This document shows positions 50,186-63,600 of a stretch of DNA of 64,000 nt, piece by piece (within the stretch, counting starts at the first letter, position 1; each line of letters starts with the position of its first letter). A program made the translations under genes and the position numbers. Source of the stretch: Thelephora terrestris (lineage: Eukaryota; Basidiomycota; Agaricomycetes; Thelephorales; Thelephoraceae); assembly GCA_015956445.1 (NCBI GenBank), contig WIUZ02000001.1, positions 1,116,001 through 1,180,000 on the forward strand. Direction: 5' to 3'. Below the pieces are notes generated by a model, which worked only from the letters and a program-made list of their open reading frames with translations, was not told the DNA's origin and did not search any database.

Positions 50186-51380
50186 CTACTTCCGTTTGGA
50201 TCTCGCTTTCGAAACCTTGATGGCTTTCTCGAACCGGGAACGTTTCCGTTGCCTAGGTGCATCGACTTCATCTGCAGAGATATCGTCGTGTTTTCTGGAC
50301 TTGGCCCGGGTGAGAACATCCATCTTCTTCCCCCTCTGCCTCAACTCCTCATAGCCATCGCCAGTGATCCCACCCCTGTCTCGAGAAACTGATTTCAACA
50401 CGTCATCAAACTCATCTACGAGGCCACCGCCTCTTCTTCCGCCAGCACCGATACCGCCGAGTGCGATATCAGCTTCATCCTGAGCCCGTCTCCTGGCGTC
50501 CTTCTTCTTCATCACAAGGCGGGCCATGTTCGTCTCTTCCCACTCATCCATCTCCTGGAGCTCCCGGGCTCGCTTAGAGGTTAGAGCGGCCATATTTCCG
50601 AGGCCTGATGTTGTCTCCATGTGAGGTTTAGATGGATCTGCATGTATGAGGGTGTGAAGCGCAGCCGGGACGTGTTTGCGGGGATCCTTCTTCGATGTGG
50701 GTTCGGTGTATGGCATCGGGGCAACCTTCGGAGGTCGGTAGACGCCGTCGTCTTCTTGGCCTTCCCCGTCTGCTTCAGGGTCAGACTTGTCGGGGGGATC
50801 TTCGAGATTTTGTGGGTTGGGTCGGAATAACAGTGGATCTATGCGCGGGAAATGACAGTGAATCGTGCAGCAGGGAAGGAATGATTTGGTCCTCACCGTT
50901 TATGCTATTTTGATTCGTCTGTTTCTCGGTGGCCATTCGGACGAGCTTCTCGATCTGATACTTCATCCGGCCCTCGAGAACTTTGACCTTCTCCAAGACC
51001 AACCGGCCCTCGACCATGTGGTCAACCATATCACCAGCGTGATCCCCTCGAGCGGATCGAGAGGAAGACGCGAAGGGCACGTTTGGAGGACTACGGTCGT
51101 TCAGTGGACGTCCGAGTCCACGGTGGGCGACCAATAAGGTCGCAGCTTGGAGGTATGAAAGCATTAGGTGGTGCTTCAATGACAGCAGCGAGATTCCATC
51201 GCGGGTATCAAACTCATTTGGGGAGGATTCTTTCCTATGGACGTCAAGGTACGGCCATGGCCCAGGAAAACCGTGAACGTACCTGTCGAGGATGGTCTTT
51301 AGGAGTTCTCTCGTAGAGGACAATCCCTCGGTCGCATTTTTTATCGCGGCAGCAAAACTGCTGGCCTCCGAAACGTCCAT
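50186..51380 (-). CDS. U3 snoRNP-associated protein LCP5/neuroguidin (Sas10/Utp3/C1D family)
   Basis: Lcp5 works in the small-subunit processome during 18S rRNA maturation. The start at 51380 gives MDVSEASSFAAAIKNATEGL. The Sas10/C1D helical domain is visible in LLSLKHHLMLSYLQAATLLV and GRLVLEKVKVLEGRMKYQIE. The middle is acidic and ends in YRPPKVAPMPYTEPTSKKDP, the neuroguidin signature. The C-terminal part has ARELQEMDEWEETNMARLVM and a strongly basic tail (RQRKRSRFEKAIKVSKARSK) fitting a nucleolar RNA-binding protein. Three introns. It is tandem with UNG1, 144 bases downstream of it on the minus strand order. Confidence 0.9.
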
Positions 51381-51744
51381 TCCTTTAGAAAAACACACAC
51401 AAGTCAGAAATCTTGGTGCACAGGAAGAATTGAGAAAGGAGGAGGATCAGTTAACGGGTTTCTAAGCCGCCACTCGCAATCGAGTGTAATGCGCATCGAT
51501 CAGGTTTATTCAGAGCCCAGTGCGTTTCATCCGCAGGTCGAGACCACGACGTCTGGTACAGAAACTCACCTAGCAAACGACGGCAAGCCCAAGTGGGAGC
51601 GGAAGAAAATCAGTCGGGTGATCGAACAGGTTTGATGGAAATGTAAACAGCGGCAAACAAGACAGCTGCTCTTCCCGTGATGAAAGAGTCCGCAAAGAAA
51701 GCTGTGCGCCACCTGAGTCTGAACGTTCTGAACGCTGGACCCCC
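51381..51744. other. Divergent promoter of LCP5 and the MUG113-like gene
   Basis: 364 bases with no supported gene. The frame of the MUG113-like gene stays open upstream of its ATG at 51745 but has no earlier ATG. Confidence 0.45.
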
Positions 51745-53370
51745 ATGTACTCGCAAAAACCCCAGACCAGATTGCTTACTGGTCACGGCAACGATTACGA
51801 ATCCGATCTCTCCAATACGCTCGGTTATCTGGCAATCGATCCACACGCTGAGGGTAAATCTGACCCTAAGTTTATCGGTGGCTTCGACAATTATCCCCAG
51901 ACTCCCCCGAGGGTTCCTAGGCCGACACATCCTCCGTCTTTGCAGCCAGCCAATGGACGGCTGCTACCTCCCAGACGCCAGTCGTCTAGCGGGATGCCCT
52001 TCCCGATTCCAATGCATGTCGTGCCGCCTCCACCCGTTCTCCACAATTTCACTCCGTTTCAAATGCCCACACCAAACAGAGACAGCACTGGAGGGTCACT
52101 CACGATGAGATATGCACAAGGGGATCCAAGGCCGCCCGTCCCTCCCAAGGATTTCCCAAGACGGCCGCCCATGAATCCGAACACCCTGCTGCAGGAAGAC
52201 CGGTCTGCATTAAATCACGCACCCCACCAGATACGCCCGAGTTCGGACACGAGCCTTCCCCGCCCGTTCCCTGCGTCGCAACCGTCTACACCTGCGAAGC
52301 CTGGCGCATCCCCCAGACCTATCGAGAAACGAGAGAGGAGATCGTCTGAGCCGACTTCGCCTTCGGATGAGAAGATAGTCCAGCTAGAAGCCCAGTGTAG
52401 TGCTCAGACTAAAACCGGAAAGCGGTGCACGCGAGTCGTCAAGGTCGGCCCACCCCTCGCGATTGTACATCCGGACGCAAAAGACGTGGAGAGGTTCTGT
52501 TTCCAGCACGTGAAAGATGTGTTCTCCTAAACTGGTTTCTACCTCAAAGGAGAAGAACGGACTGAGTTCATTAAATTTGAGGGTACGCGTCTGAACAAAA
52601 CATCTAGATGCCGTGCAAGGTTTCTGAGCTGATGAAACTCTTAGACTGGATCCCAAGCTATTTGAACACCGACACTCAGGCGGCGTTGAGGTCAGAAATG
52701 TCGAAACTCCCTTCCGCGGCAGATGTCGCTGGATACATCTACACATTTGAGATCAGAGGTGAGTCCGGAACGCGCACTCTCCACGGTCCGAAAATCGGAT
52801 AGCACTTCCCACAGACGAGTCCGATCCGGACCACATCCACCTTAAGGTTGGACGCGCGGTCAATCTCACGAAGCGGCTGGATCAATGGGATAAACAATGC
52901 GGAACAAAGCAGAGGGAGCACATCATTCGTGGATGGTGGCCTGGCACGGTCGAAGCTAGCAACGACGTCGTGAACGGTGGCAGTCTTTTGAAAGGGAAGG
53001 TTGTCGCAGGAGACAAGGGAGCGTACTGTCATCGATTGGAACGCTTAATTCACTTGGAACTCGGAGATCTTGTCTTGTCTCGGCAGTATATTAACCCAGC
53101 ATTTCCCAAGCTCGACGCTGATGATGTCAAGAAGACTGGTTTGGTGACAAAACAGAAATGCGCAGAGTGTATGTTCCCCATGTTGTCGATTGCAACAATG
53201 CTGACCCCCGTCTGTTAGGCGGTACAACACACAAGGAAATCTTTACGTTCAAGAAGGTCAGGAAGGGGAAATTCAAAGGACAAGAGTGGGAGTCCATAGT
53301 CCAGCCTGTTATCCAAAAGTGGGGTGGATACGTGGCTAAATACCCCCAAAGACCAGTGACAAAGGGATAA
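51745..53370 (+). CDS. MUG113/T5orf172-domain protein, reading frame broken by one in-frame stop
   Basis: The fungal T5orf172 (DUF1766) domain is a GIY-YIG-related fold; the S. pombe member is meiotically induced Mug113, function unknown. Residues 1-200 are Pro-rich and disordered. Then CSAQTKTGKRCTR and FCFQHVKDVF resemble a small zinc-binding module. The domain follows: GYIYTFEIRDESDPDHIHLK, VGRAVNLTKRLDQWDKQC, GAYCHRLERLIHLELGDL, KCAECGG and WESIVQPVIQKWGGYV. A TAA at 52528-52530 interrupts, but the same frame continues with TGFYLKGEERTEFIKFE and splices (intron 52583-52644) to DWIPSYLNTDTQAALRSEM. The stop therefore lies inside a conserved exon. Either a pseudogene, a sequence error or recoding. 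Confidence 0.7.
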
Positions 53371-53613
53371 TCCCAACAATTTTTTTGCTAATCCTATCCA
53401 ATTTATTTGAATACTACAAGCATCCCGAGTGGCATGTATATGTACAACGGTGATAAGGAGGGAAAATTCGGTCTACGAAAGGGAATAATAAGCATCCTGC
53501 GCGCCACCTGGGTGGACACTGCTGGCGGATGGTCCCTGATAGCAAAAGAACGACAGCAGATTGCAATAAAAATCTATAAACAACTGTGGATCCATCCAAA
53601 GCTGCAAAGGTGC

Positions 53614-54933
53614 TTAGTTTTTGTGGAGAGGAAGGTGATAAACATCATCCCCGTCGCCGGCCTCGACGTCCTTCTTTGCCTCCCAGTTAGCTTGGTCTTG
53701 CTCGACAGTGACATCAACACGTACAGCGCCTGAAGAAGCGGTGGGGTCGACCTTGAAAGTGCTGAGCATGGTGTTATTGATATTGCGAGTGTTCTTGGAA
53801 GCTCCGGTTCCTCCGATGGTTGCGGTAGCATAATCCTTGCTCTCGTCCTGGTACTTCTCGGGATCGCCGCCGAGGAGACGAGCGAGGGCGGGAACGATGA
53901 CGGAGAGGTTGCAGACGGCCAAGGCGACACCAGCCTCGAGGGCACCGACGATAGCCTCCCAAGCACCGGGGAGGCGGATGACCAATACGGCGTGGGCAAG
54001 GGCGGCGAATGTGGTGGCTAGGGAACAGGCGAAGACAGAGACGAGACGGAAACGGACGGCGGAGGTGACGCGAACGTTCCGGAGAATCCAAAGGGGAGCA
54101 ATGATCAAGAGGAGGTCGGAGAAGGACTCGGCTGGGAAGAAATGGTCAGACGGTGATCGGGTGGGGGAGTGAATAAGGGAAGAAGTATGCTTACTGACGG
54201 CTTGGGTGATGGCCACATGGAGACCCAAGGGGCATAAAGCGAAAGGTGCCTGCTTCCATGCGGTATCACCCTTCTCGCAGACCCAGAACATCTGGACCAT
54301 CAAGAGAACCCATTGGAGGAAGATGACGATGGCGATGACCAACATGACCCTCTTCTGAGATGCCCATGGAGCAATGCGGACGACGGTGAAGATGATGGAG
54401 AGACGCGCGGCCCAAACGGTACAATAGAAGAAACCTCCGACTGTGATCGGGGAGGTGTGAATAGAATGGACAGGGCGGAGAAGAGTTGGAATTTACCCAT
54501 GTAGTAACCGGCAACGCGGGTTGGCTGCGAGTACGAGGGTCCGTCGGCGATAATGAACACACCTGGGCGGGGGGGTTAGAAGAAGCGAAGTGTGGGGACG
54601 GAGGAAGCGTAGCTCACCCGGAACGAATGTGGTGAAGCAAGCTAAAGCGACCACAGCCCAGAAGTCATCCCACCAGAACATGCGCTTCTGGACACGAAGG
54701 GCAATCCGGGCAACGGTTATCAGACTGGAGATGAGAAAGAAAACCAAAGCGGAGTCTACAGAGGACGAGGGTGAGCAAAACAGGAAGACGAGCGAGCGAG
54801 AGAGGCTGACACTTGAAGTCATCCAAGGTGGGGGTGACAGGCATTCTGGGCTCGAGTTGGATGGAATGGATAGGATGGGGTGGGATGGGGAGGCATCGGA
54901 GGAACCGGGGGTGACTTTATACTCGGCTGGCAT
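53614..54933 (-). CDS. Fungal rhodopsin-like seven-helix membrane protein
   Basis: This resembles the large fungal family of integral membrane proteins with a rhodopsin-like domain, including Pth11-like receptors; ligands are mostly unknown and no retinal-binding is implied. The start at 54933 (MPAEYKVTPGSSDASPSHPI) is supported because its frame splices to SALVFFLISSLITVARIALR. Further helices are FWAVVALACFTTFVPG, GGFFYCTVWAARLSIIFTVV, LVIAIVIFLQWVLLMVQMFW, ALCPLGLHVAITQA, SFSDLLLIIAPLWIL, FACSLATTFAALAHAVLVIR and VALAVCNLSVIVPALARLL. The cytosolic tail (GGDPEKYQDESKDY ... VYHLPLHKN) is hydrophilic. About six introns. Confidence 0.82.
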
Positions 54934-55807
54934 TACATAGGAGACTTCTGAACGGAGTGTGTAGACGTTCTGCAATAACAAGAAACGGGGTGGGAATATT
55001 TTGCAAATATTTTCGGATAAGAGTGTCAAGGTGGAATGACGAGAGGATCAAATTCCTGTGATCGTCCATTAGATAATCATTGACGGATTCCTGGGACTGA
55101 ACGGATGCTGTAGACGGAGAAACTTCAGCTTGTTGTCTTTTGCCGGCGAGTCGCTCACCGTCGCTCACCACCTCTCGCTGCTTCTAAACACAGCTAGAAC
55201 TTCCGGATGCAACGGAATAAGTTCATGGTTGCGGAACCAATGTGAAAATGACAAGAAATTCTTGTTGTTTTGCCGAACGAATTTGTCTGATGATCCCACG
55301 GGACCGCACCCCTCAAAATCAAAATCGCACCCTGAGTAAGGGGGAAGGCGCGCACACAGAACGACCGTTACGTTTCGTACCTTGCGACATCGTCAAAAGG
55401 TTCGCAATCCCACAAACATCAGAAAAAAAACGGATGCGTTTACCGTAACTCTAATCTGTCTCCACTGCCGTCATGAGCACTCGTCGCCTTCTGTCCTTCT
55501 AGCCATCCGTCCCGGACCCTCTAGTCTTTGTTCAGATGTCTCACTTTCGACAAATTCTTTTGTGTTCTCGGGATCCCCCATCCCAATCATCACGATCGGT
55601 CACCCAGATGACCGTTGCGCGCGTGAGCGAATTTTGGATCCAAGTAACCTACCTCACGGGAAACTTGAGGATTATTACCTGCTGCCAGAAGCACAACCGG
55701 CCCCCAACATCAGGCACGTTTTCTTCACTCTGCACCCTATAAGATCCCCCGCTGAGAACGTAACCCATCATTCTCATCTCTCCTCACCCTCCAACAACAT
55801 CTTCGTT
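54934..55807. other. Divergent promoter of the 7TM and hydrolase genes
   Basis: About 870 bases. A plus-strand frame from 55382 runs in frame into the hydrolase, but its translation has no family features before MPSLGKF, so I treat it as leader. No other gene is seen. Confidence 0.45.
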
Positions 55808-56888
55808 ATGCCATCCCTCGGAAAGTTCGTTCAGTCCAAGGACGGTACCAGAATTTGGACTCATGCTGCTGGCAACCCTGCCAAACCGGCCGTCGTCTTC
55901 ATCCCCGGGTTCTCCTGTACCGCTCTGGCATTTGAGAAACAGTTCGATGATCCCAAACTTCTGGAGAGCCTCTACCTTGTTAGTTCCCGCGATACCGTCC
56001 TCTGATTTCTCGGTATCAATGCATCACTTTCATCAGGTTCGTTACGACCCTCGCGGTCAGGGTCAGAGTGGTCAACCCCTCAAAGCCGAAGACTACCACA
56101 CCGAAAGATATGCCGATGACTTCAAGGCCGTCCTTGATGAATACAAGCTCAGAAAGCCTTTCGTCTGCGGATGGTGCGTTCGACCAAGTGTACTTGACCA
56201 TGACACTAATCCGATCTTTCCACAGGAGCATCGGAGGTAACGGACACCCCACTCCCGTCATCTGATCGCCCCTGACGTTACACCATTTTTTCCAGCCATC
56301 ATTCCCGCTGATATTTTGAGTTACCACGGCCCTGACGCTATCTCCGGCGTCATTATTGCGGGAGGATTCCCTTGGAGGAGCATGCACGGCGAAGTCGCAA
56401 ACCCTTGGATCGTCGAGTTCATCCCTCGCCTTCTCGCGAACGACCTTGAACAGTGGGGTGAGACCGCCAAAGCTTTCGTCGAGTCTTGCGTCGCATACCC
56501 CGACGACATGCCCCAGTTGACCAAATACGCTTGGATGGGAGGCGTTTCGGGACAGCACCCTCAGGTCCGCCTCCTCGCCCTCCCTCGGGGACAGGACGAG
56601 AGTGCTCTTCTCTCCGTCAAGGAAACGCTTCCGTTCCTCGTCCTTCACGGCACCATGGACAAGCACGTTCTCGGCGATAAACTGGAGAAGTTCATGCACG
56701 ATCAAGGCTTCAAGAACGTGGAATTCCACATGTGGGACCATTGCGGACACGCTCCCTTCTTCGACAGGCCAGAAGAATTCAACAAGACGACGCTTGAGTG
56801 GGTTGACAAGATCACCAAGGTGACAGTTTCTCATCTTTCGTTCTCACCCCACCCGGAGAGTTCACACGCTTGACTGTTCTAGGCCTGA
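55808..56888 (+). CDS. Alpha/beta hydrolase
   Basis: Generic alpha/beta-hydrolase fold, probably an esterase or epoxide/haloalkane-type hydrolase; the substrate cannot be told. Five exons (55808-55978, 56037-56173, 56226-56236, 56296-56819, 56883-56888) give exactly 282 residues. AVVFIPGFSC is the oxyanion strand, VRYDPRGQGQSGQP the conserved turn, VCGWSIGAI the nucleophile elbow with Ser, and LVLHGTMDKHV and WDHCGHAPFFDRPEEF carry the likely Asp and His. Exon 3 is 11 bases and holds the nucleophile codon; the last exon codes only Ala and stop. No signal peptide is seen. Confidence 0.88.
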
Positions 56889-57657
56889 GAGTCGCTTCAA
56901 GTCTCTCTGTGTGCCTCTCGAACGTGTTGTAACATAAAATCTGATGAAAAAAACCCTTGACGGCAGAGTTCTCGGCCATGTAGGATGGAGTTGCCGGATG
57001 TTTTCCGTCTCGGCTGTGGGCGTTCGATCTCTGTCGGCAAATTATTTACATACGTTCCTGGAAGTAATCGATTATCAAAACTCCATATCCAACATAATTA
57101 CCTCGTGCGCACGTGAGCGGAGTTTGCGCAAAAGGTTCCATGCTTGGGCGGATCAAGAGCGGTTTGCTAACTGGTCTCCCCTGACGTTAGCGGTGCTTTC
57201 TCTGCTGTCATTTGCACCGCGGTTTGTCATGCCCGCTCAAGTCTATCGATCGCTACACACTTCAGCATGTGGAGTCGGGGCCGCCTCCGTGGTTCACAAG
57301 CTCACACGGACGTAAGCAACTACCGCTTCATCAGCTTCTGCAGTTCGTTCCTCACCGGGGGATCTTCCAATGATCTGATGAACCCCGTTGCCATATGAGC
57401 TAGATCTGCATCCAGCAGACAGCGGTCGGTTCAGCCGATCAAGCCATGTCAGGTAATCTCTCCGTCTGCTTGCGCACGGTGGATGTCGGTCACCAGCAGC
57501 CTTGTCCAAACCTCACGAGATTGAGACGGTAAATAAGATTATCGAGCACTATACTAAGTATGGTACAGTCCGCAGATGCTACTACGACAACATGAGTGAT
57601 GGTAAGAAATCATTTTCGAAATCGTTATCTGCTATTATCTCCATGCATACCTCCCAT
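56889..57657. other. 3' flanks of the hydrolase and MOT1 genes
   Basis: About 770 bases between convergent genes, long for this window. No frame shows family features or a plausible splice model. Confidence 0.45.
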
Positions 57658-60600
57658 CTAGAACTCGCTGCCCAAGCTCTCCATAAAATTCGCGAGGTCC
57701 AGGCCCTGGTATTCGTCTCCCGTGTGTAAGTCCCCGACATCCTGCAAAACCTTCTTCGAATTGAGCGGTCCGGCGCCTTCTTTCCTCTTCTTCCCAGCTG
57801 CCCTCGCTTCCTCTTCCTCCGTGGTTCGCTTGAACAAATCCAGAACGAATCCGGTATCCATGGACGACAATCCAGAGTTCTGTTGAGTGACGATAGAGTT
57901 CGCGATATTCAGTTTGAATCGTTGCATCCTGCGAACGAGCGAATTAGTTATGGATGACACGACCGATAACGGAACCCACCCCATGATTTTTTCCTCCAGC
58001 GTCCCCTTCGTGATCAGCCTGTAAACGTTGACGACCTTTTTCTGACCAATCCGATGCGCTCTGTCCATCGCCTGCACATCTTTCATTGGATTCCAGTCGT
58101 GCTCCACGAATATTACGGTATCCGCTCCCGTGAGCGTCAGCCCAAGGCCACCAACGTGTGTCGTAAGCAACAGACAGTCGATGCTGGGATCAGAATTGAA
58201 CGTCTGCACGATCGCATGTCTTTTGTTCGCCTCTGTTCCGCCGTCTAGTCGCATGTAAGTCACGGACGGCATATGCTGTTTGAAGACGTCGCGTTCAATG
58301 ATATCCAACATCTGCTTCATCTGGCAGAAGATAAGGCAACGATGCTGTGAGAACGCCCCCCCAGTTGATTCCTCCGTGTCGACGAGTTCACTCTTCCCAT
58401 TTTCCGCCACAACGCTAGGGCCCAGCCCGATACCACAATCCTGGAGGAGTTGTCTGGTGATCCCACCTGTGAGTTAACTGCATGACCATCCAACAAGAAT
58501 CACGCACTTCAGAGCCAGCAACTTCGGGGCGTGGTGAATGTCATTCAACTGCTTCGTTTTGTTTTGTCCCGTCTTGACCAAGGCCTGCTCTATAGCCGCA
58601 ACATCTCCCTTGAGTACCAGGGCAGGATGGTTGCATAGCTTGCGAAGGTATTGCAAAGACTGGAAAACGTGTTGCTGTTTCTCCTTGTTGCCCGATTTCA
58701 CCGCCTCCTCCGCTTGTTTCTCTTGGCTTTTTGAAAAGTCATCGTAGAGATATTTCTGAATTTCCGAGAGCTCGCAGTAGTAGTCTTGGATGATCTTCGG
58801 GGGTAGATCGTGAAGCACGTCCTCTTTGAGTCGTCGGAGCAAGAAGGGAAGAACCTGTTTATGGAGGGCCTCGAGAGCGAGGGCGGCTATATATCCTCTA
58901 GTTAGGTGAGGCCATCCCCGGACCTTCTACCCAAGAAAAACTCACCCGCTTCACCGTTCTTAGATTTTCCATCTCTATTCGAAAGGATCGGTTTGCTGAA
59001 GCGATCGTTGAAGGAGCTTTCTGTGCCCAAAAACCCCGGCATCAGGAAGTCAAAGAGGCTCCACAGTTCCAGGACGTTATTCTGAATTGGTGTGCCTGAT
59101 AGGATCAGCCGATGGTGGGCCTGAATGCATTTTACCGCTTTAGTCAACTTGGTTTTCGCATTCTTGATGATATGACCCTCGTCGAGAACACAATAGTGCC
59201 ATTTGACAGCTTGAAGATTGTTGATGTCGTTGCGAACCACCTCATAAGAGGTTATCACAACGTCATACTTGGATAGCTTGGGAAACAGGCGGTTGCGGTC
59301 GCGGGAGTTGCCAGTGTACATGATAGGGCGCAGATTCTCCGTATACTTGAGAATCTCATAATACCAGTGACCGGTCAGGGTTGGTGGGCAAACGATCAGT
59401 GACGGGAGGTGGACGGAGTCGGGCGAATTGGTTTCCTCGTACTTCTTAGCACGTTCGTGATGTTTGCTGGCCAGGATGCAAATAGACTGCAAGGTCTTCC
59501 CCAGTCCCATGTCTGCAATTGCGACGGAAATTAGGCGGTGACTGGAGATACGACACGAGAGACTAACCGTCACAGAGAATGCCGTGAAGTTGGTATTTTG
59601 CCAGGAAGGCGAGCCAATTGATCCCCTCTTGCTGGTACTTGCGCAATTCTGCTTTGATCTTGACCGGAAGTACGTACTGTTCGACCTTGCTGCCATCCAA
59701 AAGCTGCGCAAGAAACTGACGCTCTTCATCACGCCTTCGAAGAAGTTCTTGGGAAAAGCCAGGAGGATCCGGTAAACCAGCCTGGACGATGTTAGCGGGG
59801 TATCACGCAAGTCCCGATTATCACTCACCTCTAGAGGGACCATCTTGACCAAAGAGGCAAAGGTGTTGGTGGCTGTCGACCGAGTGTCATCGTCAGGGTC
59901 GCTCATCCTCCCCAAGACTGGAACAACCAAGAATATAACGTAGGGCAAGGCCTTGACGTCTAACTTTTGGACGATGTCTGATAATCGTTTATCAGGCGCT
60001 AGAAAAATGTGGACGGGACGGTATTTGGCGTACGATAAATTAACTCAGTCGCCCCCTGTCGGTTGTGAAGATTGGAAGAATCACTGATGAATGGAATGAC
60101 GTTCTCGACGACGACGAGCATCGCATCCACCGTCATGACCTCGCAAATGGCGGAGAAACATCTTGCTGCTGACTGACGAATGATTGCATACCGGCTCCTG
60201 AGCGTGAGATTGAGCATAGGGAAGAGCTCGGAAAGTTTGTGCCTGAGCTCTCCGTGGAGGGTTGGAACAACGGCCTCGAGCACGCTGAGCGAGTCGATAA
60301 CATCTTGGCCGAGGGACGTGGCTATGAGATTGTCGACATCGGCGACATCGGCTGGAGAACGAGTTAATATTGATTGAAGGTCACAGAGCCGAACACACCA
60401 GATTGACAGGCAGAGGTCAAACCACCAGCCATCGAATTCCACATCTTGGGGACAACATCGAGCAGTCGGGATCCAAACCTGTTGGACAACTCGACAAACG
60501 CGAGCACAGATCCGCGGCGTGTGATGCGCGACTTGGTTGAGTCATTACCGCCGGTAGTCGAGGCACTGTCTTTCTTCGCACTCTCCACTAATGTGGCGGC

Positions 60601-63600
60601 AGCTTTGGATCCTTGGAATGAAATGATGCCATCCAGGATCGTGGTCGTGTAAGAGAAGGTTGGGGTCTGTTCGGCATCCTGACACAAGAAAGTGCACAAA
60701 TTCTTGACAATTTTGTCTGGAGGTTGCATAAGGTTGTGATCAACGCAAAACTTGACGAAGGATCCGACTGCAACCGCTGACCGGGTCTGCAAATCAACGT
60801 TCTCTTCGTTCTAATCTGGCATTGAGCGGCTAGTTCCAACAAGGATTTCGTAGAACCAACCTTTATGCTGTTCATGATACCCTTGACAATGGGGCTGACC
60901 TTGTCCGGGGTGGTTTTGAAGGCAATAAACGCAGCAGCGCACGCAGCAGAAACTCGGATGTCGTTTTGTACTTTGACCTCCAGGTAGTGATCGATGCTCG
61001 AGACAACCTTCAGCCTCTTATCACTGATGATGCCTAACTCTCGCTTCTTCGTGCGACCCAACATACCCTTCAGCCTGTCGAACATCGGCCCGACTGCTTT
61101 CTTTCCGACTTCAATTGTGAAGCATCCCTCTCTCTCTCCCGTGATATCAATCTCAGACCCCAACGAGGGGATGGCGGTGAACGGCAGTTTACAATCCGTC
61201 GAAAATGACTGCAGGAGATTGAAACACTCTCCGTGGATTCGAGCGAGAGAAAACGCCATCTCGTGATAGGCCGCTGGTGGATCATCTTGAAGCCATGTAA
61301 GGGCAGCGGTACTGAGTTCTTCTGCGAGGGAGGATATCTTGATCAATGGTGGAGCGCCAGGCGGCGCGGCGTGGTCATATATCCGTGCCCATTCTTCAGC
61401 AATCACCGCCGCGAGAAACCTCTGTAGCATACTTGTAGAACCCATGTAGTGCTTGAGAATTGGACGGAACATGTCATCAAACGGGGCTCCCTGGGAAAAA
61501 ATTAACGGGTGGATCACGGGGGGCACGAAGTATCGTACCTGAATGGGCCACAAAGCGGTTATCTTCGCAAGCGCAACAGCTGATACAAGCCTAGCTCTCC
61601 AAATGATTTCAATAGGAACTAGGCCCATGTCCTGAGCCAACATGTTCTTGTCAATTGGGTGCCTTTCAGCTGTAGGATCCGCATCTGCCGCAGACGAAGC
61701 GCGATAGAACGACGAGACGTCTATAGGCACACCCAGCGGTGTCATAAGTACAGCGTACCATTCCAAAAGTACTTGTTGGGTCACGAGATTCTCCAGATAG
61801 CCATAATTCGAGCCGAGAGTTTCTAGGGCCGTATTCCACGTCGCCAACGTTGCATCTCGGACATCGGAACGTTCTTCGACTATAAGGTTCTGGAATAGCA
61901 ACCGCAAAAACTTCTCGGTCACCCATTCCTTGGACAATGTAGGAACAGTCATAAATGAGTGAAGAGTATTGACGACGGCCAACCTCACGCCTGCAATGGT
62001 GTGGCGGAAAAAAGGGAACAAGGTGGGCGATAAGGCTGACAAGGGCTCGCTGAGGCAAAAGTCAACGAATAATTGGTGCCGCAGGATGTAAGCGCGTACG
62101 ATTCGGCTTGATTGCCGAGTATTGCAATGACTTCGTCGTATTTAACCAGCTTGCCTACGTGCGTTTGGGGTCAATAAAAAAGTGGCATCGTCATACAAAT
62201 GTTCTCCTACCCAACAGCTCCATGACTGCGCCGACACTAGAACTCAGATCGTCGCGCATATCCCGGAGGCAGCTCCAAAGAACAGCCAATACTCGACTCA
62301 GCTCTTCTGGTAGTTGGGTAACAAGATGGCCAGCAACCGGAAGCAGACAGGATGCGGCAACAGAACGAACATCGTCGTCTCCGTCACCGAGCCTACCAAT
62401 GCGTTAGCGAGATTAATCATGACGAAGGAGGAAATGCGTATACCCCAGCACGGTTGCATCCACAACGTCTCTCAAAATCGCCTTGTTTCTCGGCTCGGAA
62501 TCTTCTTTGGCGCTGTCCACATGGACAAGATCACTTCTGACGGCGACCTCGTACTTGATTCCAAGAAGACCAGCATGTCGGACCTCCCACACATGAGTCC
62601 TCTCCCGCAGAACTCCATCACCCCTGATCGTGCTGGGGAGAAGCCTGGTTGCAGCGCTGAGAGAAAAATCCTGTCGAATCATTTGTAGGAGGATAGAATG
62701 GACGTGCAAAACTGAACGTCGTGGCATGTGTAATAGCAAGGAAGCCAGTGTCTGCGATACTGTTTCGCGAACAGGTGCAACAACCTTCCTTCACTGTCAA
62801 TACCGTGCCCATATGACGTCGGAGGTTTGCATTACCTGATCAGAGACGAAATCACCAAAACGATCAAGCACGGATACGCAGAGCAACTTCGCGGCCAGAT
62901 TATTTACCCATCTTTCGTGCGCGAGATCATTCTCTTCGGCTGTCTGACCGTCTAGAAAAAGGTAAGGGACGATCGCACAATAGAGGGGAGGACGTGCCTT
63001 TCATGCCTCCAGTTTTGCCCTGGAGTTTGAAAAGTTCGCGTAAACACATGGCAGCCCCGTGCCTGACTTCCCAAGCTTGGCTGAACAAATCGACCTCGAG
63101 CACGTTTGCGATGCCATCCCAAATCCAGGTACCAGGTCGGACCTCGAGGGCCTTGGACTGTTTGTCGTTCTTCGGGTTTACAGCGCCCCCCTTAGAGGGA
63201 TCGACCACAACCTTATCCGAAGATGTGCCATTTGATGCGTCGTTCGTTAACGGATCTTCTGTCTTGATGGACGGACGATCCTCCTTGGCGATAAGTCGAG
63301 CTCTAGACGATCGGCCCGTTGAGTGATAGGTCAACACACCGGCAGCTAATACTCACTTGTTAGTTTGTCCGGTAGGCTGAGCAGTATATTTGGACCCCGA
63401 AGCTTGTTGGGGCGGGGCAGACACGAACGCAGCGTTCCCCGCCTTTCGTTTCCGTTTCAGACGATTCCTTTCCCTGGCGGAGAGACCACTCAGGTCTTCT
63501 TCGGAGAGTTCTTGGACGGGTAGAGAAGGGATGGGAGTTGATGAATTAGAACGATCTGTAGGCGAAACCGCAGGTGGGGAAATGAACGCCTCTTCCTCAG

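Noticed and set aside
56016-56834. 272-residue open frame antisense to the alpha/beta hydrolase
   Set aside because: It mirrors the codon pattern of the hydrolase exon, crosses its introns and has no family motif; the sense model sums to a whole number of codons with a complete catalytic site.
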